Positions 37,847 to 47,767 are shown, numbered from the stretch's first letter. The stretch is 64,000 nt of DNA from Caldalkalibacillus mannanilyticus JCM 10596 (GCF_000615945.1 NZ_BAMO01000001.1:62001-126000), one strand, 5' to 3'. Numbers and translations: made by a program. The notes: generated by a model not told the origin, from the letters alone.

Positions 37847-38545
37847 TTGAAAAATAAAGCCACAATAGATAAAGTTCTTTTCGCTCTACTCATTTTAAGT
37901 ATCGTGCTGTACTTAGCAGGTATTCTGGTAAGTGAAAAAGGAAGCAGAGTATCTACTCCCCCAAAATCTGAAACGATTCATATTTCTCTTAATGGAAAGG
38001 AAGATTCACTTCAAATTCCATTGTCCAAGATACCAGAATTGCAAGAATATCTGGCTACTGTTGAAGATCAGGAAATGGAGCTCAACCGAATAAATAGTTG
38101 GGTGTTTCCGGCAGAACATGGCCTCTATGTGGTTTTAGAGTATAACTGTGGAATCAAATTATGTGATTCTATCTTAATACAAAAAAAGGGAGAAGAGTAT
38201 TTTACGCTTTCGCTTGAACAGGGTATGGTGTTTAAGACAATGTTTTTTGCACCTGATCAAACCAAAGCGGCTCTCCTCTTCTCTTATCCTCTTCAATACA
38301 AGGATACCTACTTTACAAAGGATAAGATTATAGCCATAAATACAGATACGTTGCAGAAGTTGAAAGGAACAAATGACCAGATAGTTAGCGAATTAACCGT
38401 ACCATTTCTTGAATATAAATGGAGAAATGACGATTCTGTTGAAATCAGCATTCCCAAAGTAGACGAGTATAGCGATGAAAAAATAGCTGAGTGGTACCAA
38501 ACAGAGAGGGCTGAAACAGAGAAGAGGGTTGTTCAGTATGAGTAA
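37847..38545 (+). CDS. Membrane-anchored protein at the end of the MoxR/VWA operon
   Basis: 232 residues with a TTG start at 37847 and AAGGAG nine bases upstream. One N-terminal anchor (VLFALLILSIVLYLAGILV), then an extracytoplasmic domain with the cysteine pair in EYNCGIKLCDSI and several aromatic strands (TAYFTKDK-like YKDTYFTKDKIIAINTD). Not recognised. Fourteen bases after the large VWA gene on the same strand, so it is probably the last member of that operon. Confidence 0.75.
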   Translation: MKNKATIDKVLFALLILSIVLYLAGILVSEKGSRVSTPPKSETIHISLNGKEDSLQIPLSKIPELQEYLATVEDQEMELNRINSWVFPAEHGLYVVLEYNCGIKLCDSILIQKKGEEYFTLSLEQGMVFKTMFFAPDQTKAALLFSYPLQYKDTYFTKDKIIAINTDTLQKLKGTNDQIVSELTVPFLEYKWRNDDSVEISIPKVDEYSDEKIAEWYQTERAETEKRVVQYE

Positions 38546-38550
38546 TCCTT

Positions 38551-39276
38551 CTATGGATATAAAATAAAGAAGGTATTCACGGCGTCCGCCATCTTCTGCG
38601 CGATATGTTCTTGATATTCTTCACTCTGTAGCTTTTCTCGTTCACTGGGATGGCTAATATAGCCTACCTCTGCAATAAGAGTTGGGGAAGTGACCTTTTC
38701 TAATAAGTAGTAGTCATGAGTTGCTTTGGTTCGCTTTTTTGCTCGGGCAAGTTGATTTAATTCATCCTGTAACAGCTCGGCAAGAAGATAGCTTTCGGCT
38801 CTTCTTTGGTGTAGGATGACGGGGCCTCTTGTTTTACGAAGAGGTGAAAAATTAATATGGATACTGATAAACGCCTTCGGCTTCAAGGTTTCTGCAATAA
38901 GCCATCTTTGTTTTAAATCACGAATATGTCGGCTTCGTATCCACTCAAAGGAACTATCGTCACTTAAGGCATAGTCCTGTAAACGAGTGACTCCTACTTG
39001 ATAGCCTTGGGCTCGTAACCGATGATAGAGCTTGGAACCGATGGCTAGATTAAGGTCTTTTTCAAGGAGATCTTGGTAGAAGGTTCCGCCGTCGACGCCA
39101 CCATGTCCGATATCAATGATGACATCATATTCAAGCATGAGCTTCCTCATTTCAGGAGCAGAATCACCCGCTTGAGAGCGACCTGAAGTAGCACTGGCAA
39201 CGGGAACTGCTATAAGCGCAAGAAGTTGAAAACATAAAACGAAAGTGAAGATCCAACATGCTCTAGGTTTTAACAT
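38551..39276 (-). CDS. N-acetylmuramoyl-L-alanine amidase (Amidase_3)
   Basis: 241 residues. Signal peptide (1-29, ending PVASATSG), then the zinc amidase fold: DIGHGGVDGG (zinc His), LLEKDLNL (zinc Glu), FISIHINFSP (second His) and TLIAEVGYISHPSEREKL with the catalytic Glu. It cuts the lactyl bond between muramic acid and the stem peptide and resembles the CwlD/CwlC core with no wall-binding domain. A strong terminator separates it from the rhodanese gene upstream. Confidence 0.92.
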   Translation of the reverse strand: MLKPRACWIFTFVLCFQLLALIAVPVASATSGRSQAGDSAPEMRKLMLEYDVIIDIGHGGVDGGTFYQDLLEKDLNLAIGSKLYHRLRAQGYQVGVTRLQDYALSDDSSFEWIRSRHIRDLKQRWLIAETLKPKAFISIHINFSPLRKTRGPVILHQRRAESYLLAELLQDELNQLARAKKRTKATHDYYLLEKVTSPTLIAEVGYISHPSEREKLQSEEYQEHIAQKMADAVNTFFILYP

Positions 39277-39350
39277 AGGTTTGAGAGCTCCTTTATATAA
39301 AGTACCTCTCTATTTTTTGAGTATTTTTCATTTTTATCCTGAAAAAAAGA

Positions 39351-39398
39351 TAAAAAAAGACATTGCTTATTCCTTCTGATCAGAAATAAGCAATGTCT
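39351..39398 (-). terminator. Strong terminator after the rhodanese gene
   Basis: A 14-bp perfect stem AGACATTGCTTATT / AATAAGCAATGTCT; on the minus strand it is followed by TTTTTTT. Confidence 0.93.
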
Positions 39399-39402
39399 AC
39401 TG

Positions 39403-39732
39403 TTATTTTTCAATATCGCCCATCCATTCGAGCATACCGCCAGCGTAGTTGGTGACGTCTGCAAAGCCTTGGTCCTGTAAGAATCTACACACCTTCTGAC
39501 TTCGATTTCCACTGCGACAAATGACAACATACTTCTTAGAGGAGTCTAATTCTTTTTCATATCTCTCAACAAACTCACTCATTGGTAAGAATTTGACTCC
39601 AGGAATATGACCTTCGTTATACTCATCCTGCTCTCTTACATCTAGAAGCACAGTTTCCTCTGATTTTACCTCGTAGATCTCCAATAGTTCGTTTACTTCA
39701 ATTTGATTGATACCGTCTTGTTCATATGCCAT
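39403..39732 (-). CDS. Single-domain rhodanese-like sulfurtransferase
   Basis: 109 residues from ATG at 39732. LLDVREQDEYNEGHIPG, then active-site loop C-R-S-G-N-R-S in VVICRSGNRSQK and the end NYAGGMLEWMG. The cysteine accepts sulfane sulfur. Length and motifs match stand-alone rhodaneses. Its sulfur partner is not evident here. Confidence 0.92.
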   Translation of the reverse strand: MAYEQDGINQIEVNELLEIYEVKSEETVLLDVREQDEYNEGHIPGVKFLPMSEFVERYEKELDSSKKYVVICRSGNRSQKVCRFLQDQGFADVTNYAGGMLEWMGDIEK

Positions 39733-39907
39733 TTCCTGTCCCCTTCTTTCCCTCATCATTATTTCTCTATGTTACAATAATTTACGCTTACGAATCAAAT
39801 ACGATTTTTTTTTATTAAATTTGTTAATAACTGCAACTTTTTTCTGTTTCCTTCGTTATATAAATAATGGTAGAAATGAAATGATTAGAAGGGGAGGAGA
39901 AAAAGAG

Positions 39908-40579
39908 ATGCGTAGATGGTTTCTCTTACTCATTATGATATCCGTATTGGTGGTTTCTGGTTGTCATCAGAATAAAGGGGAATTGCCAGAGGCAAGTGGA
40001 CAAGGGGAAAAGGAAGGAAATGAAGTCAGTAGTGCTAGCCTTCCTTCAGACATTCTCAATGATAATCTAGTTCAAGAAGAGGACAAGCAGGGAGCTCCCA
40101 ATGAAGAGGAAGTAGCTCCTGCCCAAGAGCAGAAAGAAAAAGTAGTAACAGTTGGTGTTGCTGGTTTTGAAAAAGATGTAACTCTTGTCCAATACAATAA
40201 TGAGTGGCTCTCTATTTGGTATAATCCCGTTCTGCAACTTAAAGAGGAAAAGGATACGATTCAGTTTCATACAGGAGAGGATGTTTATTTTCAGGTCAAG
40301 CATATAGAAGAAAAGCAGGCACATCTCGTGGAAATGGATCATTTAATTCAGAAGTTTACTCAAAAAGGGTATGAATTGCTAAATCGTTTTGAAACAGAAG
40401 GCCGTGAGGGATGGGGCTATATATTCTATTCCTATGAAGATAGAACGGCTCTTGATGTATATGTCCTTGAAGGAGAGTCGTCAAGAGTGATGGTGGAATT
40501 TCTGCTGCCTGACCAATTAGCGGATAAATACATGAATCAATTCGAATATATGATTAAGACCATTGATATCCTATCTTGA
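39908..40579 (+). CDS. Lipoprotein of unknown function
   Basis: 223 residues from ATG at 39908, which follows GGGGAGG. Signal peptide ends in lipobox LVVSGC, giving a lipidated Cys. A polar, Glu/Asn-rich linker follows to about 75, then a compact domain (WLSIWYNPVLQLKEEKDTI, EGREGWGYIFYSYEDRTALD). Not assigned. It is followed by trmB at 69 bases with no terminator seen. Confidence 0.8.
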   Translation: MRRWFLLLIMISVLVVSGCHQNKGELPEASGQGEKEGNEVSSASLPSDILNDNLVQEEDKQGAPNEEEVAPAQEQKEKVVTVGVAGFEKDVTLVQYNNEWLSIWYNPVLQLKEEKDTIQFHTGEDVYFQVKHIEEKQAHLVEMDHLIQKFTQKGYELLNRFETEGREGWGYIFYSYEDRTALDVYVLEGESSRVMVEFLLPDQLADKYMNQFEYMIKTIDILS

Positions 40580-40648
40580 TGTACCTCCCTTCAAAATGTT
40601 ACACTGTTGGCATGAGCAGGAAGAACATAAGGAGGATGAAGTGCGCAA

Positions 40649-41293
40649 ATGAGACTTCGTAACAAACCAGGTGCAGCGGATGAAATTAAAGCCCATCCAC
40701 ATATCGTCATACCTAATCCAAAGGAGATGAGAGGGAAATGGGCTTCTTTTTTTCGCAATCAAAATCCTATACATATCGAAGTAGGGACGGGAAAGGGACG
40801 CTTTGTTTCAGAAATGGCGAAGGCCCATCCCGATATTAATTATATTGGAGTAGAGCTACAGACGAGTGTCATCGTGATGGCTCTTGAAAAAGTAAAGCAA
40901 GCCAATGTTCCCAATCTCTGTCTTCTCAATGAAGATGTAGAGAATCTATTAGATTTTTTTGAAGAGAAGGAATTAGAGAGGGTCTATATCAATTTTACTG
41001 ACCCATGGCCTAAGAATCGTCACGAAAAAAGAAGATTAACCTATCGTGGATTTCTAGATAAGTATCATGTCTTAATAGGAGATGGAGGAGAAATTCATTT
41101 GAAGACAGATAATGAAGGACTCTTCGAATACTCTTTAAATAGCTTTTCTGGCTACGGTTGTCGTCTAAAAAATATTACGTTTGATTTACACAACAGTTCC
41201 TTCGAAGGAAATATCATGACAGAATATGAAGAGAAATTTTCCAGTCAAGGACTTAAGATTTTTAGGTGTGAAGCCATTTTACCACAGAAGTAA
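40649..41293 (+). CDS. trmB: tRNA (guanine-N7)-methyltransferase
   Basis: 214 residues, full TrmB pattern: [12 protein letters not shown] at the N-terminus, SAM motif [24 protein letters not shown], and the family mark [20 protein letters not shown] with the catalytic Asp and basic loop, then [15 protein letters not shown]. It methylates G46 of tRNA. AAGGAGG lies a little far upstream (about 13 bases). In B. subtilis trmB (ytmQ) also sits close to ytnP, as here. Confidence 0.96.
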   Translation: MRLRNKPGAADEIKAHPHIVIPNPKEMRGKWASFFRNQNPIHIEVGTGKGRFVSEMAKAHPDINYIGVELQTSVIVMALEKVKQANVPNLCLLNEDVENLLDFFEEKELERVYINFTDPWPKNRHEKRRLTYRGFLDKYHVLIGDGGEIHLKTDNEGLFEYSLNSFSGYGCRLKNITFDLHNSSFEGNIMTEYEEKFSSQGLKIFRCEAILPQK

Positions 41294-41307
41294 TGGAGGA
41301 GAGATCG

Positions 41308-42147
41308 ATGCAAAAGCTGCAAGTAGGAGATCTTACATTGAAATGGCTCAACGGGGGAGATACCTTCCTAGACGGTGGGGCGATGTTTGGTGTGGTGCCG
41401 AAGCCTTTATGGAGTAAAAAATATCCATGTAATGAACGGAATCAAATTGAACTTCGGACCGACCCCATTTTAATCCAAAAAGAAGGAATCAATCTGCTCA
41501 TTGATTCTGGAATTGGTTTTGGGCGCTTAAATGAAAAACAGCTTCGAAATTTTGGAGTGACAGAAGAATCGAAGCTTGAAGCATCCCTCCTTCAACTTGG
41601 CTTGACTCCAGCCGACATTGATTACGTGCTGATGACTCACTTGCATTTTGATCATGCTAGCGGATTAACATTACAAACGGAAGAAGGACGGCAACCCGCT
41701 TTTCCTCAGGCAAAAATTATTGTTTCAGACATTGAATGGAATGAAATGAGGCAACCTAATATACGTTCGCGAAACACCTATTGGGCTGAAAATTGGGAGG
41801 CTATTGTGAATCAAGTTATTCCTTTCTCTCAGGAATATCAAGTGCTGGAAGAGATTAAAATGATTCATACTGGGGGACATAGTCAGGGGCATTCGATCAT
41901 TTGTATAGAAAGTAAGGGAGAGAAGGCACTTCATTTTGGGGATTTGATGCCGACTCATGCGCATCAAAATCCATTGTGGGTCTTAGCCTATGATGATTAT
42001 CCAATGGATTCCATCTATGCTAAGGAAAAATGGGTAAAGAAAGTCTTAGAGGAAGAATGGTGGGTTACATTTTATCATGATGCTCAGTATCGAGCCATTA
42101 AATGGAACAAGGATGGGATGATTTTGGATTCAGTGATCAGAGAATGA
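41308..42147 (+). CDS. ytnP: MBL-fold metallohydrolase, YtnP-like lactonase
   Basis: 279 residues from ATG at 41308 (GGAGGAG upstream). It opens [20 protein letters not shown] and [10 protein letters not shown], as in Bacillus YtnP. The metal motif is [10 protein letters not shown] (H-x-H-x-D-H), with [11 protein letters not shown] and ALHFGDLMP giving the further ligands. YtnP hydrolyses acyl-homoserine-lactone-like or related lactone signals; substrate here is inferred only. Overlaps the next gene by four bases. Confidence 0.88.
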   Translation: MQKLQVGDLTLKWLNGGDTFLDGGAMFGVVPKPLWSKKYPCNERNQIELRTDPILIQKEGINLLIDSGIGFGRLNEKQLRNFGVTEESKLEASLLQLGLTPADIDYVLMTHLHFDHASGLTLQTEEGRQPAFPQAKIIVSDIEWNEMRQPNIRSRNTYWAENWEAIVNQVIPFSQEYQVLEEIKMIHTGGHSQGHSIICIESKGEKALHFGDLMPTHAHQNPLWVLAYDDYPMDSIYAKEKWVKKVLEEEWWVTFYHDAQYRAIKWNKDGMILDSVIRE

Positions 42148-42455
42148 ATCAAGAAATGATGACCTATCAGGCGAGGCAGGATTTTATCGACATGCATAAG
42201 GAATTGCTAGCAGAAAAGCCTATTTCTGTAGAGCGATATGATGCTATTAGCCGAGATTTAAAGAAATTAGATGATATTAATTTTACGCTCATGCTAGATT
42301 ATGTGGAACAAACAGATGGTTTTCCTATTTCGCATATGTGGCGAGAAATCTCTATCGTTATTGAGGAAATAAAGCATCAAGGCGGATGGAGAGAAAAGAA
42401 AAATGAGCAAATTTGGTGGAAAGATGGGAAAGTGTCCATTTTGAAGAGCCCTTAA
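42144..42455 (+). CDS. Small cytosolic protein translated with ytnP, function unknown
   Basis: 103 residues from ATG at 42144 (ATGA overlap with the stop of ytnP). Predicted helical N-terminus ([36 protein letters not shown]) and a C-terminal Trp-rich strand [13 protein letters not shown]. Not recognised. Coupling to ytnP suggests a related role. A possible terminator with arms AGAGGAA / TTCCTCT and T7 lies at about 42477-42529. Confidence 0.75.
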   Translation: MNQEMMTYQARQDFIDMHKELLAEKPISVERYDAISRDLKKLDDINFTLMLDYVEQTDGFPISHMWREISIVIEEIKHQGGWREKKNEQIWWKDGKVSILKSP

Positions 42456-42487
42456 TGAAGACCTCAAAAGGATGAATAGAGGAAGGG

Positions 42488-42685
42488 TTACTCTTCTTGA
42501 GGCTGTACAGGACTTTTCCTCTTTTTTTTATGTTCTCTTTTTCTCCTGAATTCAAGAAATTTCTTAATAATCCAGAGGAACCAGCCAAATCGACTTCCTA
42601 AGATAATGAAGGTAATTTGAAAGAGTAAAATGCAAAAAGCACTAATGAGAATCTCTGCAATATCATGGATCAAGGGTTCTGACAT
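42488..42685 (-). CDS. Small membrane protein with basic tail
   Basis: 65 residues. ATG at 42685 has AGGAGG seven bases upstream. One or two hydrophobic segments (ILISAFCILLFQITFIILG, FGWFLWIIKKF), then a highly basic tail REHKKKRKS. Function unknown. It is convergent with the ytnP-linked gene and has its own start region. Confidence 0.75.
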   Translation of the reverse strand: MSEPLIHDIAEILISAFCILLFQITFIILGSRFGWFLWIIKKFLEFRRKREHKKKRKSPVQPQEE

Positions 42686-42867
42686 ATAGAAAACCTCCTA
42701 ATATACAAGTTTGTGCCAATACAGATGTTATTATTCAATATTTCATTATTTCTTTGTTTAAGTAAAGCGGAAGAGCGTTAACGGACGTTCTTGCGTACTT
42801 TTTTTTTACAAAATAGAATGAAATTAGAATGGTTAACCTATTACAAATCGATATAGGAGGGTTTTTG

Positions 42868-43959
42868 ATGCAGGATTTTTTTCCGATAAAAAAAGTAGAT
42901 TATATTGAATTTTACGTAGGGAATGCGAAGCAAGCGATGCATTACTTCATGAAGGGATTTGGCTTTACCCCTGTGGCGTATTCTGGCTTAGAAACAGGGC
43001 AGCGTGAGCAGGTTTCTTATGTTCTGAAGCAAAAGAACATGCGCTTCGTTCTTTCTTCAAGCTTGGTTACTGATCATCCCATTAGTGAGTTTATTAAGCT
43101 GCATGGAGACGGAGTGAAAGACATTGCTCTTGAAGTGGACAATGTTGAAAACGCATACAAAGAAGCGATCTCCAGAGGAGCTATATCCATCCAAGAGCCT
43201 CAAGAATTCTCAGATCAAAATGGAGTATACAAAAAAGCAATCATCGGTACATATGGCGATACGATCCACTCCTTAATCGAAAGAGGTCAATATAATGGTG
43301 TTTTTGCCCCGGGCTATGAGGCGTATGAGATTTCTTATCAGGTAGAGGAAACAGGCCTTCTTGGAATTGACCACATTGTAGGGAATGTAGAGCTTAATAA
43401 AATGGAAGAATGGGTTTCTTATTATGAGAATGTTTTTGGATTTGAGCAATTGATTCATTTTGGTGATGAGGACATCAGCACGGAGTACTCCGCTCTTATG
43501 TCTAAGGTAATGCAAGATGGCTTAGGTAGAATTAAATTCCCCATTAACGAGCCAGCAGAAGGAAAAAGAAAATCTCAGATTCAGGAATACCTTGATTTCT
43601 ACAATGGTCCTGGAGTCCAACATCTTGCCTTAACTACTTCTAATATTGTAAAAACAGTGGGGATGCTAAGAGAAAACGGAGTCGACTTCTTAAATGTTCC
43701 TGACACGTATTATGAAGATTTAAAAGAACGAGTGGGAAATATAGATGAAGAGATTGAAGCGCTAAAAAAGCTAAATATTCTTGTGGACTGTGATGACGAA
43801 GGCTACTTGTTACAAATTTTTACCAAGCCAATTGTGGACCGTCCTACTTTATTTATTGAGATTATTCAACGAAAAGGAAGCAAAGGCTTTGGAGTAGGAA
43901 ATTTCAAAGCATTATTTGAAGCTATTGAAAGGGAGCAAGAAAGAAGAGGAAATTTGTAA
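42868..43959 (+). CDS. hppD: 4-Hydroxyphenylpyruvate dioxygenase
   Basis: 363 residues from ATG at 42868 (TAGGAGG upstream). Two vicinal-oxygen-chelate halves; iron ligands H169 (LLGIDHIVGN), H252 (PGVQHLALTT) and E331 (LFIEIIQRKG). It makes homogentisate from 4-hydroxyphenylpyruvate in tyrosine breakdown. It is the first gene of a three-gene set with the FAH-family hydrolase (next, after one base) and homogentisate dioxygenase. The C-terminal FGVGNFKALFEAIEREQ is the usual family end. Confidence 0.96.
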   Translation: MQDFFPIKKVDYIEFYVGNAKQAMHYFMKGFGFTPVAYSGLETGQREQVSYVLKQKNMRFVLSSSLVTDHPISEFIKLHGDGVKDIALEVDNVENAYKEAISRGAISIQEPQEFSDQNGVYKKAIIGTYGDTIHSLIERGQYNGVFAPGYEAYEISYQVEETGLLGIDHIVGNVELNKMEEWVSYYENVFGFEQLIHFGDEDISTEYSALMSKVMQDGLGRIKFPINEPAEGKRKSQIQEYLDFYNGPGVQHLALTTSNIVKTVGMLRENGVDFLNVPDTYYEDLKERVGNIDEEIEALKKLNILVDCDDEGYLLQIFTKPIVDRPTLFIEIIQRKGSKGFGVGNFKALFEAIEREQERRGNL

Positions 43960-43960
43960 A

Positions 43961-44962
43961 ATGAAATGGGTAACATATCGCCATAGGGGAACGTCCCAAT
44001 TGCGAGCGGGTCTGTTATATCATCATTATATCGTAGATTTGCCCTTTCTATTGGTGGAATCTGAACCACCGCTGTCTGATTCCGAGAAAACAAAACACCT
44101 TCCCTGTTCTTTGCTTTCCTTCATAGAGGAACAGGATCAATGGAGGAACGAGCTCATGAGCGCTCATGAGTGCTTTAGTAAGAAGGATGAAGCAGAGTGG
44201 GAAATGCTGATGAAAGAGGCTCCAGATGCTATTTTTCCATATGACCCTGCCCTGCTTGCAGCTCCATTACCGAAACCAAGCAGCGTAAGAGATTCTTATT
44301 CATTTGAACAGCATGTCAAAACAGCCAGAGGAAAAAGAGGCTTAGATATGATTGATCAGTGGTATGACTTCCCTGTCTTTTATTTTAGTAATCATCAAGC
44401 CATCATTGGGCCAGAAGCAGAAGTTTCATTCCCCTCTTCATCCGAGAAATGGGATTTTGAATTAGAGGTAGCGTTTGTTATAGGCAAGCCTGGGAAAAAT
44501 ATTTCTCGTGAAAAAGCTTTTGAACATGTATTTGGTCTAACAATTATGAATGACTGGAGTGCCAGAGATATTCAAGCCGAAGAAGTCAAGGTAGGGTTAG
44601 GACCAGCGAAAGCAAAAGATTTTGCGACTTCTCTCGGTCCATTCATCGTGACACCCGAGGAATGGAGAGATCGCGTCCAAGGGGAACAGATTGATCTCCA
44701 GATGGAAGCATACCTTAATGGTGAGCTGATCTCTACAGGGAATCTCAATCAATTATATTGGTCTATTCCACAAATGATTGAAAGGATCTCACAAGATTGC
44801 ATGTTGTATCCTGGAGATGTGATTGGTACCGGTACAGTGGGAAGTGGGTGTATCTTAGAGCAACCTGACCCGAAATGGCTTCAACCCCATGATGTTATTC
44901 AGCTTAAGGTTGAAAGATTAGGTGTTTTACGAAATAGTGTAAACAAGAGAGGAGGCGAATGA
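43961..44962 (+). CDS. Fumarylacetoacetate hydrolase family protein
   Basis: 333 residues; ATG at 43961 begins one base after the hppD stop. FAH motifs: SFEQHVKTARGKRG, FYFSNHQAIIGP, WDFELEVAFVIGKPGKNIS (metal-binding Glu pair), TIMNDWSARDIQ (metal-binding Asp), YPGDVIGTGTVGSG. It would hydrolyse fumarylacetoacetate to fumarate and acetoacetate as the last step of homogentisate breakdown; membership of the pathway is inferred from its position between hppD and hmgA. No maleylacetoacetate isomerase gene is seen. Confidence 0.93.
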   Translation: MKWVTYRHRGTSQLRAGLLYHHYIVDLPFLLVESEPPLSDSEKTKHLPCSLLSFIEEQDQWRNELMSAHECFSKKDEAEWEMLMKEAPDAIFPYDPALLAAPLPKPSSVRDSYSFEQHVKTARGKRGLDMIDQWYDFPVFYFSNHQAIIGPEAEVSFPSSSEKWDFELEVAFVIGKPGKNISREKAFEHVFGLTIMNDWSARDIQAEEVKVGLGPAKAKDFATSLGPFIVTPEEWRDRVQGEQIDLQMEAYLNGELISTGNLNQLYWSIPQMIERISQDCMLYPGDVIGTGTVGSGCILEQPDPKWLQPHDVIQLKVERLGVLRNSVNKRGGE

Positions 44963-44963
44963 T

Positions 44964-46120
44964 GTGCCTTTTTATCATCGCTTAGGAGAAGTACCAAAGA
45001 AAAGACATACTCAGTTTCGCAAACCTGATGGGACTCTTTATTATGAGGAAGTGATGGGTACCCGAGGTTTTTCAGGCATTCAATCCATACTCTATCATCA
45101 TTATCCTCCGACCAAGGTAGCGAAGGTTACCAAGCTCGGGAGAAAAGAAATCCCCGTGGAAAAAGAGGCAAGCTTCAGCATCGCCATTTTAAAACAAAGG
45201 GTTGGGGAATAGGAAAAGATGCGATTCAGGGTCGAGAATACTTTTTGATGAATGAAGATGTACAGCTTGGATTATGTACACCAACAGAAGATATGAAGTA
45301 TTTTTATCGCAATGGTCTAAAGGATGAGCTCTTGTTCGTTCATTATGGTCATGGAGTGATTGAAACGATCTTTGGTGAGATGGCATTTCGTCCAGGGGAC
45401 TATATTGTCATTCCGATTGGTACAACGTATCGCATAAGGCTGGAAGGGGAGTCTAATCATCGCTTCCTTGTGTTGGAATCGAACAGCCGGATTGAAACTC
45501 CAAAACGCTACCGTAATGAATATGGTCAATTGTTGGAGCACTCACCGTTCAACGAGAGGGATATCCGCACTCCAGAGAAGCTGAACACCTATGTGGAAAA
45601 AGGAGATTATGAGGTCATCGTTAATATTGATAATGAGCTCACTTCATTTAAGTATGAGTATCATCCATTTGATGTGGTTGGATGGGATGGATATTTATTC
45701 CCTTGGATCTTGAACATAGATGATTTTGAACCGATTACAGGGAGTATTCATCAACCACCGCCGGTTCATCAGACTTTCTCAGGTCATAATTTTGTGGTTT
45801 GCTCCTTTGTTCCTCGTCTATTTGATTACCATCCTGAGGCAATACCAGCACCCTATGCCCATAGTAATGTAAATAGTGATGAAGTGCTGTATTATGTGGA
45901 AGGAAATTTCATGAGTAGAAAAGGAGTGGATGAAGGCTCCTTTACCCTACATCCTTCAGGAATTCCTCATGGTCCTCATCCTGGAACAATCGAAGCAAGT
46001 ATTGGAAAAAAAGAAACGCATGAATTGGCAGTGATGGTGGATACTTTCAGACCACTCAGAGTTACCAATTTTGCGCTTTCCTTTGAAGATTCAAGCTATA
46101 TGGATAGCTGGAACGAATAA
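44964..46120 (+). pseudogene. hmgA: Homogentisate 1,2-dioxygenase, interrupted by one frameshift
   Basis: Cupin-type iron enzyme that opens the ring of homogentisate. GTG at 44964 follows GAGGAGG. The N-terminal part MPFYHRLGEVPKKRHTQFRK loses frame near 45174: with one base added, the text becomes HRHFKTKGWGIGKDAIQGRE, matching the family. The rest contains PGDYIVIPIGTTYR, FDVVGWDGYLFPW, PPPVHQTF, NSDEVLYYVEGNFMSRKG and HPSGIPHGPHPG (iron-binding His/Glu set). Repaired length about 385 residues. If the break were real, homogentisate would build up and darken to pyomelanin. Confidence 0.93.
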
Positions 46121-46122
46121 TC

Positions 46123-46428
46123 CTACGGCTCTAATTGTAAAAGAGTGCCGGTATCTGCATCAACCTTAAATTCATAGAATGTAGGATAGCCATCAATAAC
46201 CGCAGTAAAACCACCTTGGTAGATGGTATACTGTATGCCGTTGATGGCTTCTTTTTTGGGCTCAGTATGAATCCAGCTACCTGTGATAGACATGGTTTCT
46301 TTATACCGCTCTTTGACCATCTGAATCACCTTCTCCGGCTTGATTAGAGAAGGTGATTTTTTCTTAGTGTATACATAGCTTACAGCCATTCCAGCCGCAA
46401 GACCTAGAAAAAAACGACCCCACTTCAT
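46123..46428 (-). CDS. PepSY-domain anchored protein
   Basis: 101 residues. N-terminal anchor (WGRFFLGLAAGMAVSYVY), then one PepSY-like unit ending YEFKVDADTGTLLQLEP, a common ending of these domains. Resembles YtzB-type small PepSY proteins found near ytoP in B. subtilis (recall, not searched). Its ATG overlaps the stop of the GGDEF gene (ATGA), so the two are translated together. Confidence 0.75.
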   Translation of the reverse strand: MKWGRFFLGLAAGMAVSYVYTKKKSPSLIKPEKVIQMVKERYKETMSITGSWIHTEPKKEAINGIQYTIYQGGFTAVIDGYPTFYEFKVDADTGTLLQLEP

Positions 46429-47540
46429 ATGGATTCTCCTTTTTTTATGTTATCGTAGTGAACCACTTTGTTTTTCCCGGTTTTCTTAGCGTAGTATAAT
46501 GCTTCATCTGCTCCTTGGAACCATTTGTCTTTACTCATAGTATGGGCATAGGTGTGAAGTCCGATACTTACAGAGATGGAATGATGATCTAATTCTTCAT
46601 GACCTATTTGAAATATCTTACGTCTAATTTTTTTAGATGTGTGAAGGGCTTCTTCCACGCTTTGATCAATGAGTATACAGACAAACTCTTCTCCCCCATA
46701 ACGAGCTAAAAAATCATGATCCTGAATGTTCTCTTTAATAGTCTGAGCAGTGAACTTAAGTATAGAATCTCCAACCTGATGACCATAGGTGTCATTCACC
46801 TGTTTAAAGTTATCGATGTCAATAAGCAGAAGGTGTAAGGTCAGATTCTTGGAGTGTTGAAGTAAATCATCCGTATATTCTTGAAAAGCTCTATGGTTAT
46901 TTACATTGGTTAAGGCATCGGTCTTGGACATTTTCTCCATTAGAATTTTGGATACCATTAGCTCCTGAGATGCTTGCATGGATTTGCTTAATTCATTCAA
47001 TAGCTCGGAAGCTCGTTCAATCATCATCATGGATAATACATAGGCAATCAAGATGACCGCGAGTATCGAAATAGTATGGATAGGATCAAATTTTTGAGAA
47101 AAATGCGGTTCCCAAAAAACAAAGAATAAAAAGAAGATACTTGAAATACCTGTGGCAAATAGTACTTGTTTTTTTCTGAAAAATATACAAGCTGAAAAAA
47201 TGGGAAGTAATAAAGCACTTTCAATTCCTCGAACGGTTGAATGAGCAAAGATGATCACGAGAGCAATGAGAGAGCCACAGAAAATGATGTAATAAGAGGA
47301 ATGCTTTGTATTCACATATTTATTAATTAACTCTGCCATAAGAATGATGGACAGTAATAATACGGATGGGAGTATGACAATGTTCAAGACATATTCAGCT
47401 AAAGGCTTTTCAGAGATGAAATAATTAGAGGTTGAAACCATGATGCTAATAGCTAAAATGAGCCAATAGTTGTTGATAATTCGCCGATTCCACCGAATAA
47501 TACTTGATTCATATAACGTGTCATATGTACTAGAACTCAA
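46425..47540 (-). CDS. Membrane diguanylate cyclase (GGDEF)
   Basis: 371 residues from a TTG at 47540 with GGGGGTGA upstream (an earlier TTG at 47579 lacks a ribosome site). Six membrane helices (about 20-190), a short coiled linker, then the GGDEF domain: KTDALTNVNNHRAFQEY, LLIDIDNFKQVNDTYGHQVGD, FLARYGGEEFVCIL. The catalytic GGEEF is intact, so it should make c-di-GMP. The inhibitory RxxD site five residues before is Q-D-H-D, with Arg missing, so product inhibition through that site is unlikely. TATAAT at 47624-47629 (minus) is a plausible -10. Confidence 0.9.
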   Translation of the reverse strand: MSSSTYDTLYESSIIRWNRRIINNYWLILAISIMVSTSNYFISEKPLAEYVLNIVILPSVLLLSIILMAELINKYVNTKHSSYYIIFCGSLIALVIIFAHSTVRGIESALLLPIFSACIFFRKKQVLFATGISSIFFLFFVFWEPHFSQKFDPIHTISILAVILIAYVLSMMMIERASELLNELSKSMQASQELMVSKILMEKMSKTDALTNVNNHRAFQEYTDDLLQHSKNLTLHLLLIDIDNFKQVNDTYGHQVGDSILKFTAQTIKENIQDHDFLARYGGEEFVCILIDQSVEEALHTSKKIRRKIFQIGHEELDHHSISVSIGLHTYAHTMSKDKWFQGADEALYYAKKTGKNKVVHYDNIKKGESI

Positions 47541-47767
47541 TGATTCACCCCCAAGCCAAGCTGCTGTTCTTCTAGTCAATGATGATCTTTAATCCTTATT
47601 AATGTAAGGCAAATATTAGCTTTATTATACACTATGACGAGGTATTGAGCATTAAAAAGCAGGAAAAAACGAAGCGCTTTCAATAATGGGGACCTTTATA
47701 TTGTAGACAGCATAAAAAGATGGAGTGACCCAAATTCGCGGTTTCTCCACCGTAAAGAAGATGTTTT

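Noticed and set aside
39770-39786. TnrA-like site between rhodanese and lipoprotein genes
   Set aside because: It reads TGTTA-N7-TTACG with the last base wrong and a poor core; too weak next to the two full boxes.
47671-47684. CcpA cre-like half site (TGAAAGCGCTT on the minus strand)
   Set aside because: Only the left half fits the cre consensus; no catabolic gene follows.
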